In this document: positions 35,925-43,338 of the stretch, in pieces
Position numbering within the stretch: position 1 is the first letter of the stretch
How the letters are laid out: each line of letters opens with the position of its first letter
Assembly: GCA_025358155.1 (NCBI GenBank)
Contig: JANYKR010000184.1
Coordinates: forward strand, 1 to 48,719
Origin: Betaproteobacteria bacterium
Lineage (GTDB): Bacteria > Pseudomonadota > Gammaproteobacteria > Burkholderiales > Burkholderiaceae_C
Direction: 5' to 3'
Length of the DNA stretch: 48,719 nt
The notes under the pieces: model-generated
Told to the model about the DNA's origin: nothing
Database searches by the model: none
Seen by the model: only the letters and a program-made list of their open reading frames with translations
Program-made: the position numbers and the translations under genes

Positions 35925-37166
35925 ATGACCGCTGCCATCCCTCCCCGCTCCGATGCCCCCGCAGCGCGCCTGTCGATGACGCAGGTGCTGCTGTGCGGGG
36001 CGATGGTCGTCACCTTGTCGATGGGCATTCGCCACGGCTTTGGCCTGTGGCTGCAACCGATCACGATGGACAGGGGCTGGACCCGCGAGACATTTGCGTT
36101 TGCGCTGGCGGTGCAGAACCTGTCCTGGGGCATAGCCGGGCCGTTTGCCGGCATGTTGGCCGACCGCTTCGGCGCCTACCGGGTGCTGCTGATCGGCGGG
36201 GCGCTGTACGCGCTGGGCTTGGTGATGATGGCGATGTCGACCTCGGGCCTGGCCTTTACGGGCAGCGCAGGGGTGCTGATCGGCATGGCCCAATCCGGCT
36301 GCACCTACGCGGTGATCTACGGCGTGATCGGCCGCAACGTGGCGGCCGACAAGCGATCTTGGGCAATGGGGGTGGCGGCTGCGGCGGGCTCGTTTGGCCA
36401 GTTCTTGATGGTGCCGGTGGAGAGCTGGCTGATCAGCGCCTGGGGCTGGCAGAACGCGCTGTTTGTGCTGGGCTGCGCCGCGCTGGCGATACTGCCACTG
36501 GCGCGGGGGCTGAAGGAGCCGGCGCAGGCCGCGCACGAGGGCTTTCGCCAGAGCATAGGCTCGGCGCTGCGCGAGGCCTTTGGCTACCGCAGCTTTCAAT
36601 GGCTGATGGCGGGCTACTTCGTCTGCGGCTTCCAGGTCGTGTTCATCGGCGTGCACATGCCCAGCTACCTGCGCGACCACGGCATGGCACCGGGCGTGGC
36701 CACCACGGCGTTGGCACTGATCGGGCTGTTCAACGTGTTTGGCACTTACACCGCGGGCTGGCTGGGGCAGCGCATGCCCAAGCGCTACATCCTCTCGGGC
36801 ATCTACACCCTGCGCTCGATCGTGATCGTGGCCTTCTTGCTGGTGCCGCTCAGCCCCGTGAGCGTGTACCTGTTCTCGGCCACGATGGGTCTGCTGTGGC
36901 TGTCCACCGTGCCGCCGACCAACGCGGTGGTGGCGCAGATCTTCGGGGTGCAGTATTTGTCGATGTTGGGCGGTTTCATCTTTTTCAGCCACCAGGTCGG
37001 CTCGTTTTTGGGGGTCTGGCTGGGCGGCCGGCTCTACGACGCCACCGGCAGCTACGACCTGGTGTGGTGGATCGCGGTAGGCCTGGGGGTGTTTGCGGCG
37101 CTGATCAACCTGCCGGTGCGCGAGCATGAAATCGCTCGCGGCGGCAAGCTGCCGGTGGCGGCGTGA
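35925..37166 (+). CDS. MFS transporter (oxalate/monocarboxylate-like)
   Basis: A 413-residue permease with twelve likely helices. MGIRHGFGLWLQPITMDRGW is the characteristic opening of the MCT-like MFS group, and GMLADRFGAYRVLLIGGALY is motif A. The second half opens QWLMAGYFVCGFQVVFIGVHMPSYL and contains GLFNVFGTYTAGWLGQRMPKRY, the mirror-motif. The group carries organic anions such as carboxylates, in symport or exchange, but cargo is not determined. It is followed by a 46-codon ORF that starts inside its stop codon. It is divergent from parE. Confidence 0.88.
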   Translation: MTAAIPPRSDAPAARLSMTQVLLCGAMVVTLSMGIRHGFGLWLQPITMDRGWTRETFAFALAVQNLSWGIAGPFAGMLADRFGAYRVLLIGGALYALGLVMMAMSTSGLAFTGSAGVLIGMAQSGCTYAVIYGVIGRNVAADKRSWAMGVAAAAGSFGQFLMVPVESWLISAWGWQNALFVLGCAALAILPLARGLKEPAQAAHEGFRQSIGSALREAFGYRSFQWLMAGYFVCGFQVVFIGVHMPSYLRDHGMAPGVATTALALIGLFNVFGTYTAGWLGQRMPKRYILSGIYTLRSIVIVAFLLVPLSPVSVYLFSATMGLLWLSTVPPTNAVVAQIFGVQYLSMLGGFIFFSHQVGSFLGVWLGGRLYDATGSYDLVWWIAVGLGVFAALINLPVREHEIARGGKLPVAA

Positions 37167-37306
37167 TGACAGCGCGCAACGCGGCCGTGCTGCGCCAGTT
37201 GGCGGTGTGGGTCGGGGTCGCCGCTGGCCTGGCCGCCGTGTTTGCGGCCTACCAGAACCCGCACCTGGTGGTCGATCTGGCGACCCGGGTCTGGGCTTGT
37301 TTTTGA
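37166..37306 (+). CDS. Small 46-residue membrane-type protein coupled to the MFS gene
   Basis: A 46-codon ORF that starts with ATG at 37166, sharing one base with the MFS stop (TGATG), the standard re-initiation arrangement. The product has a basic N-terminus (MTARNAAVLRQ), one hydrophobic helix of about 18 residues (LAVWVGVAAGLAAVFAAY) and a short polar end (QNPHLVVDLATRVWACF). Start-stop coupling and a clear single TM helix make a chance ORF less likely. It could be a small partner or regulator of the transporter, but no function is known to me. Confidence 0.5.
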   Translation: MTARNAAVLRQLAVWVGVAAGLAAVFAAYQNPHLVVDLATRVWACF

Positions 37307-37339
37307 CTTCGTGTCTTTCACCCTGCCAAGACCTGCTGC

Positions 37340-37948
37340 ATGACCCTGCCGATGCCGATGCCGATGCCAACGCCGCCCCACGCCCAACCCGACGCTTCGC
37401 TCTGGTTGCAGCGCTGGGCCCATGCCCTGCCGGCTGGTGGCCGGGTTGTGGATGTGGCTTGCGGCCGTGGCCGCCACCTGCGCTGGCTGGCAGCACATGG
37501 CTTTGTGGCCACCGGCATCGACCGCGACCCGGTCGCGCTGGCGGCCTCGCAAGACCTGGCCGAGGCGGGCCGCGCCGAGTTGATTGCCGCCGACATCGAG
37601 GCCGGGCCCTGGCCCTGCCCGGGCCGGCAGTTTGATGCGGTGCTGGTCTTCAACTACCTGTGGCGCCCGCTCTGGCCAGCCTTGCTGGCGAGCCTGGCCC
37701 CTGGCGCGGTACTGGTCTGCGAGACCTTTGCCGCCGGCAACGAGACGGTGGGCAAGCCCTCGAGGCCAGACTTTCTGCTGCAGCCCGGCGAGTTGATCGA
37801 GCGCTGCGCCGGCCTGACGCTGCTGGGCTACGAGGCCGGCTTTCTGGCCGACCCAGCGCGCTTTGTGCAGCGGGTGGTGGCAGTGCGCCCGGCAAGCTCG
37901 GGCGGCCCGGCACCACGTTACCCGCTGCCTGCGGCCAGGGCGGCCTGA
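37340..37948 (+). CDS. Class I SAM-dependent methyltransferase
   Basis: A 202-residue methyltransferase of the tellurite-resistance/TehB-like type. Motif I is VVDVACGRGRHLRWLAAHGF, the acidic residue follows in ATGIDRDPVALA, and the post-motif stretch is FDAVLVFNYLWRPLWPALLA. Downstream of motif IV lies CETFAAGNETVGKPSRPDFL, a feature of the family group seen beside dapA in related genomes. The N-terminus carries an MPMPMP run from a GATGCC triplet-pair repeat (37351-37368). It lies 93 bases upstream of dapA on the same strand. The acceptor is unknown. Confidence 0.8.
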   Translation: MTLPMPMPMPTPPHAQPDASLWLQRWAHALPAGGRVVDVACGRGRHLRWLAAHGFVATGIDRDPVALAASQDLAEAGRAELIAADIEAGPWPCPGRQFDAVLVFNYLWRPLWPALLASLAPGAVLVCETFAAGNETVGKPSRPDFLLQPGELIERCAGLTLLGYEAGFLADPARFVQRVVAVRPASSGGPAPRYPLPAARAA

Positions 37949-38013
37949 TCTTGCCGCCGGCGCCGGTTTGGAGCCACAGGCTTCAGGTCGACCGCCGGTG
38001 GCCGGCGGCCGGC

Positions 38014-38019
38014 TAAAAT
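38014..38019 (+). promoter_or_regulatory. Candidate -10 element upstream of dapA
   Basis: TAAAAT at 38014-38019 is a good -10 match, 22 bases before the dapA ATG, with AAGGA (38031-38035) as a ribosome binding site six bases from the start. No -35 hexamer is convincing at the usual spacing, so the assignment is weak. Confidence 0.3.
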
Positions 38020-38041
38020 CATCGCTTCGCAAGGAACCCGC

Positions 38042-38923
38042 ATGAAACCCATTGTTGGCAGCATCGTTGCCTTGGTCACACCGATGCAAGAGAACGGCAG
38101 CGTCGACTACGACGGTCTGCGCAGCCTGATCGACTGGCACATCACCGAAGGCACCGACTGCATCGGCGTGGTGGGCACCACTGGTGAATCGCCCACGGTG
38201 TCGGTCGATGAGCACTGCGACATCATCCGCGTGGCGGTGGCGCATGCCGCCGGTCGTGTGCCCATCATGGCCGGCGCCGGGGCCAACTCCACCCGTGAGG
38301 CGATCGAGCTGACCAAGTTCTCGAAAGAGGTTGGCGCCGATTGCACCTTGCAGGTGGTGCCTTACTACAACAGGCCCTCGCAAGAAGGCATCTACCAGCA
38401 CTTCCGGGCCATCGCCGAGGCGGTGGACCTGCCGGTGGTGCTCTACAACGTGCCCAGCCGCACGGTGGCCGACATGCTGCCCGAAACCGCCCTGCGCTTG
38501 GCTACCGTGCCCGGCATCGTCGGCGTCAAAGAGGCGACTGGCGACATCGGGCGGGCTGCCCAGTTGATCAAGCACGCACCGGCCGGCTTCGGCATCTACT
38601 CGGGCGACGACGGCAGCGCGGTGGCCTTGATGCTGCTGGGCGGCCACGGCAACGTCAGCGTCACCGCCAACGTGGCGCCGCGCTTGATGCATGAGCTGTG
38701 CATCGCGGCGATGGCCGGTGACGTGGCGCGGGCCCGCGAGATCCACTTTCGGCTGCTCGCCCTGCACCAGGCCTTGTTCTGCGAGCCCAGCCCGGCGCCC
38801 ACCAAATGGGCGATGTCTCGACTGGGCCGTTGTCGGCCTGAGGTCCGTTTGCCGATCACCGCCTTGACGACAGCGGGCCAAACTGCGGTAGACGCCGCGC
38901 TGCGAGAGGCCGGACTGGTCTGA
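38042..38923 (+). CDS. dapA: 4-hydroxy-tetrahydrodipicolinate synthase
   Basis: A 293-residue (beta/alpha)8 aldolase. Key residues are visible: Thr46 and Thr47 in [11 protein letters not shown], Tyr109 in [12 protein letters not shown], Tyr135 in [10 protein letters not shown], Arg140, and the Schiff-base Lys163 in [11 protein letters not shown]. The closing helix ends [10 protein letters not shown]. It condenses pyruvate with aspartate semialdehyde in lysine and diaminopimelate synthesis, so it is essential in most bacteria. Position upstream of bamC is a common betaproteobacterial order. RBS and -10 are noted separately. The Lys-feedback residues on the dimer interface are not judged here. 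Confidence 0.95.
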   Translation: MKPIVGSIVALVTPMQENGSVDYDGLRSLIDWHITEGTDCIGVVGTTGESPTVSVDEHCDIIRVAVAHAAGRVPIMAGAGANSTREAIELTKFSKEVGADCTLQVVPYYNRPSQEGIYQHFRAIAEAVDLPVVLYNVPSRTVADMLPETALRLATVPGIVGVKEATGDIGRAAQLIKHAPAGFGIYSGDDGSAVALMLLGGHGNVSVTANVAPRLMHELCIAAMAGDVARAREIHFRLLALHQALFCEPSPAPTKWAMSRLGRCRPEVRLPITALTTAGQTAVDAALREAGLV

Positions 38924-38941
38924 CCCGGCAACAACCGCATT

Positions 38942-38992
38942 CGCAAACGCAAACGCACGCGCAAACGCACGCGCAAACGAACACGCACACGC
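38942..38992. repeat. Twelve-base tandem repeat between dapA and bamC
   Basis: Three successive 12-base units of the form CGCAAACGCACG (the third degenerate), preceded by a half unit and followed by a CGCACACGC piece, occupy most of the short dapA-bamC gap. The repeat ends directly at the ATG at 38993, an alternative start for bamC. Confidence 0.85.
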
Positions 38993-39037
38993 ATGAGCAG
39001 CAGCACCCCTACACGCGCTCCCTGGAGAACCCCCCCT

Positions 39038-40162
39038 GTGAATTCAGTTCTGACCCTCACGCCATTGCGCGCCGCCACGCTGATGCTGGCCCTGAGCCTG
39101 GCCGGCTGCTCGTCTTTCGACAACGCCCTCTCGGGTGACAAGCTCGACTACCGCACCCGCGCCAGCAAGACCAACGCGCTCGACGTGCCACCCGATCTGA
39201 CCCAGCTCGCCCGCGAGGGCCGCTACCAGCCCCAGTCCGGCGTGGTCAGTGCGTCCAACCTCAAGCCGGTCGGTACCGCGTTGGGGGCCGGCCCTGCAGC
39301 CTCGGTGGCCCCGCAGTCCAGCGCCGACTTGCGCATCGAGCGCTTGGGCAACAGCCGCTGGCTGGTCAGCAACCAAAGCCCTGAACAGCTGTTTCCACTG
39401 TTGCGCAAGTTCTGGCTCGACCGGGGTTTTGTGCTGACCGAAGACAACGCCCAGATCGGCGTGATGGAAACCAGCTGGGCCGAGAACCGCGCCAAGGTGC
39501 CGCTCGACTTCGTGCGCAGCACCATCGGACGGGTCTTCGACAACCTCTACAGCACTGGCGAGCGCGACCGCTTTCGAAGCCGGGTCGAACGCAGCGCCAC
39601 CGGCAGCGAGGTCTACATCAGCCACCGGGGCATGATCGAGGTTTACGACAGTGGCCGCAAAGACAGCACGATCTGGCAACCGAGGCCGACCGACCCTGAG
39701 CTCGAAGCCGAGTTTCTGACCCGCTTCATGGTCTCTCTCGGCGCCAAGGAGGAGCTTGCCCGTGTGGCCGTCGCTGCCGCGCCCAGCGCAGCGCCCAAGA
39801 CCCGAGTGGCCACCGTGGCCAGCACCGCGACGATGGAGATCGACGACAGTTTCGATCGCGCCTGGCGCCAGGTGGGCCTGGCGTTGGACCGGGGCGGCTT
39901 CACGGTCGAAGACCGTGACCGCAGCTCCGGCCTGTATTTTGTTCGCTACATCGACCCCAAACTGGCCGGCAAGGACGAGCCCAACTTCTTCCAGAAGCTG
40001 TTCTCCAGCGAAAAGGACGCGTTGCGTCCGCAGCGCTACCGGGTGCTGGTCAAGGCCGCTGGCGCCAAGTCCTTGGTCAGCGTGCAAAACAGCTCGGGCG
40101 CGGCCGACGACAGCGCGATTGCACGCCAGATCATCGGCCGGCTGACCGACGAGTTGCGCTAA
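39038..40162 (+). CDS. bamC: Outer membrane protein assembly factor BamC
   Basis: A 374-residue lipoprotein. From the GTG at 39038 the N-terminus is a lipoprotein signal ending LSLAGCSS, with the lipidated Cys at residue 24; an ATG at 38993 would add 15 residues before the signal. The unstructured segment TRASKTNALDVPPDLTQLAR is the BamD-binding region of BamC. Two helix-grip (NlpB) domains follow, the first around RWLVSNQSPEQLFPLLRKFW, the second around SFDRAWRQVGLALDRGGFTV. It helps insert beta-barrel proteins in the outer membrane. GGAG lies ten bases before the GTG. The stop overlaps that of the convergent amidase gene. Confidence 0.9.
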   Translation: MNSVLTLTPLRAATLMLALSLAGCSSFDNALSGDKLDYRTRASKTNALDVPPDLTQLAREGRYQPQSGVVSASNLKPVGTALGAGPAASVAPQSSADLRIERLGNSRWLVSNQSPEQLFPLLRKFWLDRGFVLTEDNAQIGVMETSWAENRAKVPLDFVRSTIGRVFDNLYSTGERDRFRSRVERSATGSEVYISHRGMIEVYDSGRKDSTIWQPRPTDPELEAEFLTRFMVSLGAKEELARVAVAAAPSAAPKTRVATVASTATMEIDDSFDRAWRQVGLALDRGGFTVEDRDRSSGLYFVRYIDPKLAGKDEPNFFQKLFSSEKDALRPQRYRVLVKAAGAKSLVSVQNSSGAADDSAIARQIIGRLTDELR

Positions 40163-41640
40163 ACGGCCGGGCCCCCAGCCGCCTGCCAGGACGGCGGCGG
40201 CACAAATGCCCGGTACTCGCGCTCCAGCCACCGGGCAAAGCGCAGGCAGTCCGGGTCAGCAAACACCGGCCCGACGATCTGCGCGCCTACCGGCAGACCC
40301 TGCGGACTCAAGCCCAGCGGCACCGCTGTGGCCGGCAGGCCGACGATGGCCGGGTAGCCGGCCCAGAACAGCGCGTCGGTGCTGGGTTGGGTGTGGCCGT
40401 TGACCGGGATCATCCGCTCCCAGCGCTCACCCTGCTGGTTCTGCAAAAACGCTGGCGTGGTGGCCACCGGGCAGATCAGCAGGTCATGCTGCTCAAAAAA
40501 CGCCGCCCACTGGCGCCGCAACCGGTACCGAAGCTCGTCCGTCTGCACCCAGTCGCGGTGCGAGGAGGTGTTGCCGCGGAACAGCCGCGCCGGGTAGCTG
40601 CGGTCGCCCGGCTCATGGTCGCGCTGCCGGGCCAGTGCCACGCCGTAGGCGGCGTCGTCGTAGTGCGAGCCGGTGGCCGCGCGCATCAGGTGGATGTAGA
40701 CCGCGTGGGCCTCGGCACTGTCCACCGGACGGGCATCCTCGGTCACCACCACGCCTTGATGCCGCAAGAAAGCCACCAGCGCCCGCAGTGCAGCCTGCAC
40801 GCTGTCATCGACCTCAGCCTCGGCGTCGTCATAGATCACCGCCACCCTGCAACGCTGCGGCGGCGTGCCCCGGTCACACCAGGCCAGCGGCACCCGGCCG
40901 AGCGGCGTCATCGCCTCCAGCGGCGAGGCCAGGATGTCCATCGCCAGCGACAGGTCATGGGCGCTGCGCGCCAAAGGGCCGGCCACCGCGATGTCAAAGC
41001 TGTCGGCAGATTCACGGGACGTCAGCTCGTGGCCGGCCTGCGGCACCACGCCCCAGCTCGGCTTGTGGCCCCACACGCCGCAGTAGTGCGCGGGGTTGCG
41101 GATCGAGGCCCCGATGTCGCTGCCCAATTCCAGCGCTGTCAGCCCAGCCGCCAAGGCCGCTGCCGAGCCGCCCGATGAACCACCGGGCGTGCGCGACAAG
41201 TCCCAGGGGTTGTGGGTGGTGCCGTAGACCGGGTTGAAGCTCTGCCAGTCGGCCAGCGAGACCGGCACATTGGTCTTGCCGAAGATCACCGCACCGGCGT
41301 CGAGCAAGCGCTGCACGGTCACCGCATTGCTGCTGGCCCGGTTGTCGCGGTAGGCCGGGTGGCCGAAGGTGGTGGGCAGGCCGCTGACATTGAACGACTC
41401 CTTGACCGTCATCGGCACGCCGTGCAGCGGGCCCCAGGACTGGCCTTGTGCCAGCGCCGCGTCGGCCGCCCGGGCGCGCAACAGGGCCCGCTCTGCATCG
41501 ACCACCACCACTGCATTGATGGCCCGGCCCAGCCGGTCGATGCGGCCGAGGTAGAGCTGCAGCAACTCGACCGCCGACACCTGCTTGCGCCGCAGCATCC
41601 GCGCCAGCTCATGTGCGGGCAAAAAAGCCAGTTCATCCAT
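40159..41640 (-). CDS. Amidase (amidase signature family)
   Basis: A 493-residue amidase signature enzyme. The Ser-cisSer-Lys triad is visible: Lys80 in MTVKESFNV, cis-Ser155 in TPGGSSGGSAAA, and the nucleophile Ser179 in GSDIGASIRNPA. The start is ATG at 41640 (MDELAFLPAHELARML); the same frame runs open on the minus strand as far as 44715, across the plus-strand genes, but that extension is antisense noise of high-GC DNA. Family members hydrolyse amides, from simple carboxamides to fatty-acid amides and Gln-tRNA intermediates. No GatB/GatC neighbour exists, so GatA is unlikely. It diverges from the M81 peptidase run. Its TAG overlaps the bamC stop in CTAA. Confidence 0.88.
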   Translation of the reverse strand: MDELAFLPAHELARMLRRKQVSAVELLQLYLGRIDRLGRAINAVVVVDAERALLRARAADAALAQGQSWGPLHGVPMTVKESFNVSGLPTTFGHPAYRDNRASSNAVTVQRLLDAGAVIFGKTNVPVSLADWQSFNPVYGTTHNPWDLSRTPGGSSGGSAAALAAGLTALELGSDIGASIRNPAHYCGVWGHKPSWGVVPQAGHELTSRESADSFDIAVAGPLARSAHDLSLAMDILASPLEAMTPLGRVPLAWCDRGTPPQRCRVAVIYDDAEAEVDDSVQAALRALVAFLRHQGVVVTEDARPVDSAEAHAVYIHLMRAATGSHYDDAAYGVALARQRDHEPGDRSYPARLFRGNTSSHRDWVQTDELRYRLRRQWAAFFEQHDLLICPVATTPAFLQNQQGERWERMIPVNGHTQPSTDALFWAGYPAIVGLPATAVPLGLSPQGLPVGAQIVGPVFADPDCLRFARWLEREYRAFVPPPSWQAAGGPAV

Positions 41641-41775
41641 GCTGTCAACCCCTGGCCCGCCCAGCGCCGGCCCCGCTGCAGTCTGGCCGATGAAGCCGGC
41701 CTGTCCCCTCCGGGATAGCCCTGAGCCTGAGGGCCTGCGGCATGATGCGGCAACCACTGCCCAGGACAAGCCGCC

Positions 41776-43266
41776 ATGAAACTCGTCATCGCCCAGATGA
41801 AGCACGAGACCAACACCTTCTCGCCGGTGCCCACGCCGCTGTCGAGATTTGCCACCAGCGCCGAATCGCCGCCCGAGGGTCTGGCGGCGGTGGCGGCCTA
41901 CCGGGGTACCGGCTCGGCGATTGCTGCGTTCATCGACCTGGCAGAAGCGGCTGGCGCCGACTACCGGGTGGCCATCGCGGCCGCCGCCTCGCCCAGCGGC
42001 CCGGTGCATGACGCGGCGTTTGAGCACATCGCCGGGCGCGTCCTGGCGGCCGTGGCCGAGGGCTGCGATGGCCTGCTGCTTGACCTGCACGGCGCGATGG
42101 TCACGCAGAGCCATGACGACGGCGAGGGTGAACTGCTGCGCCGCATCCGGGCCATTGCGCCGGCTTTGCCGATTGGCGTGGCGCTGGATATGCACACCAA
42201 CCTGTACGACGCCATGGCCGAGCATTGCCATGTGATTGCCGGCTACCACACCTACCCGCATGTGGATGTTTACGAGACTGGCCAACGCGCCGGCCGTGCG
42301 CTGCTGGCCATGCTTGCCGGGCAGGCCAAGCCGACGATGGCCTGGGGCCGGCGGCCGATGCTGCCGCATGTGATGCGCCAGGGTTCGGACGACTCGCCCA
42401 ACCGCGAATTGCAAGCCCGCTGCCGCGAGATCGAGGCCGAGGGCGCGCACTGTGCCAGCATCTTTGTCGGCTTCCCCAATGCCGACATCGAGTTTGCCGG
42501 TCTGTCGGCCGTGGTGGTGACGGACGACGACGCTGCGCTGGCGCAGCGCTGGACCGAGGAGTTGCTCGACCTGGCCTGGGCCCAGCGCGCGGCGTTTGTC
42601 TACCCGCAAGAGCCGCTGGCCCAGTCGATCCAGCGGGCCCAGCAGATCGCCGCTGCCAAACCTGCCGGCAGCGGCCCGGTGGTGCTGCTCGACCACAGCG
42701 ACAACTGCGCCTCGGGCGGCACGATGGACACGATGACGGTACTGGGCGCGGTGCTGGACGCCGGGCTGGACGGGGTGGCGGCATTCGCAATCTTTGATCC
42801 GGCTGCAGTGCAACTGATGATTCAGGCGGGCGTCGGCGCCCAGGTCACGCTGGCGCTGGGCGGCAAGCTCGACATGCCGGCCATCGGCCTGACCGGCCAG
42901 CCGCGCACAGTGACGGGCAAGGTGCGGCTGATCAGTGACGGTCGCTACACCAACCTCGGGCCGATGTTCCGGGGCGAAGCCTCGGACATGGGCGCCAGCG
43001 CAGTGCTCGACACCGGCCGGGTGCAGATCGTCGTGATCAGCGACCATGTCGAGCCGCACGACCTGGCGGCATTCACGGCGGTGGGCATTGCGCCTGAGCG
43101 CGTGAAATTCCTGATGCTCAAGAGCCGCATCCACTGGCGCGCCGGGCTGCGCTCGCTGGCCCATGCGGTGGTGGACTGCGCCGGCACGGGGGTTTGCAGC
43201 TCGGACTACGGCCTGCTGGGCCTGCACCGGGTGCGCCGGCCGATCTACCCGATCGACGCGATCTGA
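41776..43266 (+). CDS. M81 family metallopeptidase (MlrC-like)
   Basis: A 496-residue protein of the DUF1485/MlrC family. It opens MKLVIAQMKHETNTFSPVPT, the family hallmark. Zinc ligands are probably Asp138 and His140 in ALDMHTNLYD and His158 in AGYHTYPHVD; the C-terminal domain has LDHSDNCASGGTMDTM and GLHRVRRPIYPID. Family members cleave peptides, including microcystin breakdown products, and many are named microcystinase C. No other mlr gene is present, so microcystin as a substrate is not supported. It starts the plus-strand run with the amidohydrolase, GTPase and dioxygenase. The 135 bases to the amidase gene are a divergent promoter region. Confidence 0.87.
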   Translation: MKLVIAQMKHETNTFSPVPTPLSRFATSAESPPEGLAAVAAYRGTGSAIAAFIDLAEAAGADYRVAIAAAASPSGPVHDAAFEHIAGRVLAAVAEGCDGLLLDLHGAMVTQSHDDGEGELLRRIRAIAPALPIGVALDMHTNLYDAMAEHCHVIAGYHTYPHVDVYETGQRAGRALLAMLAGQAKPTMAWGRRPMLPHVMRQGSDDSPNRELQARCREIEAEGAHCASIFVGFPNADIEFAGLSAVVVTDDDAALAQRWTEELLDLAWAQRAAFVYPQEPLAQSIQRAQQIAAAKPAGSGPVVLLDHSDNCASGGTMDTMTVLGAVLDAGLDGVAAFAIFDPAAVQLMIQAGVGAQVTLALGGKLDMPAIGLTGQPRTVTGKVRLISDGRYTNLGPMFRGEASDMGASAVLDTGRVQIVVISDHVEPHDLAAFTAVGIAPERVKFLMLKSRIHWRAGLRSLAHAVVDCAGTGVCSSDYGLLGLHRVRRPIYPIDAI

Positions 43267-43338
43267 CCCGTCATCGAGCCCGGCTCGGCCTAGCACCACC
43301 CAGACCCTTGCGCCCTGCCCTCCAGCCAGAACACCGCC

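Noticed and set aside
40159-41640. Calling the amidase GatA
   Set aside because: No gatB or gatC is adjacent and the gene sits with other amide hydrolases; GatA normally forms an operon with its partners.
41776-43266. Naming the M81 gene mlrC with a microcystin-degrading role
   Set aside because: No mlrA, mlrB or mlrD is present, and M81 family members occur widely without microcystin degradation.
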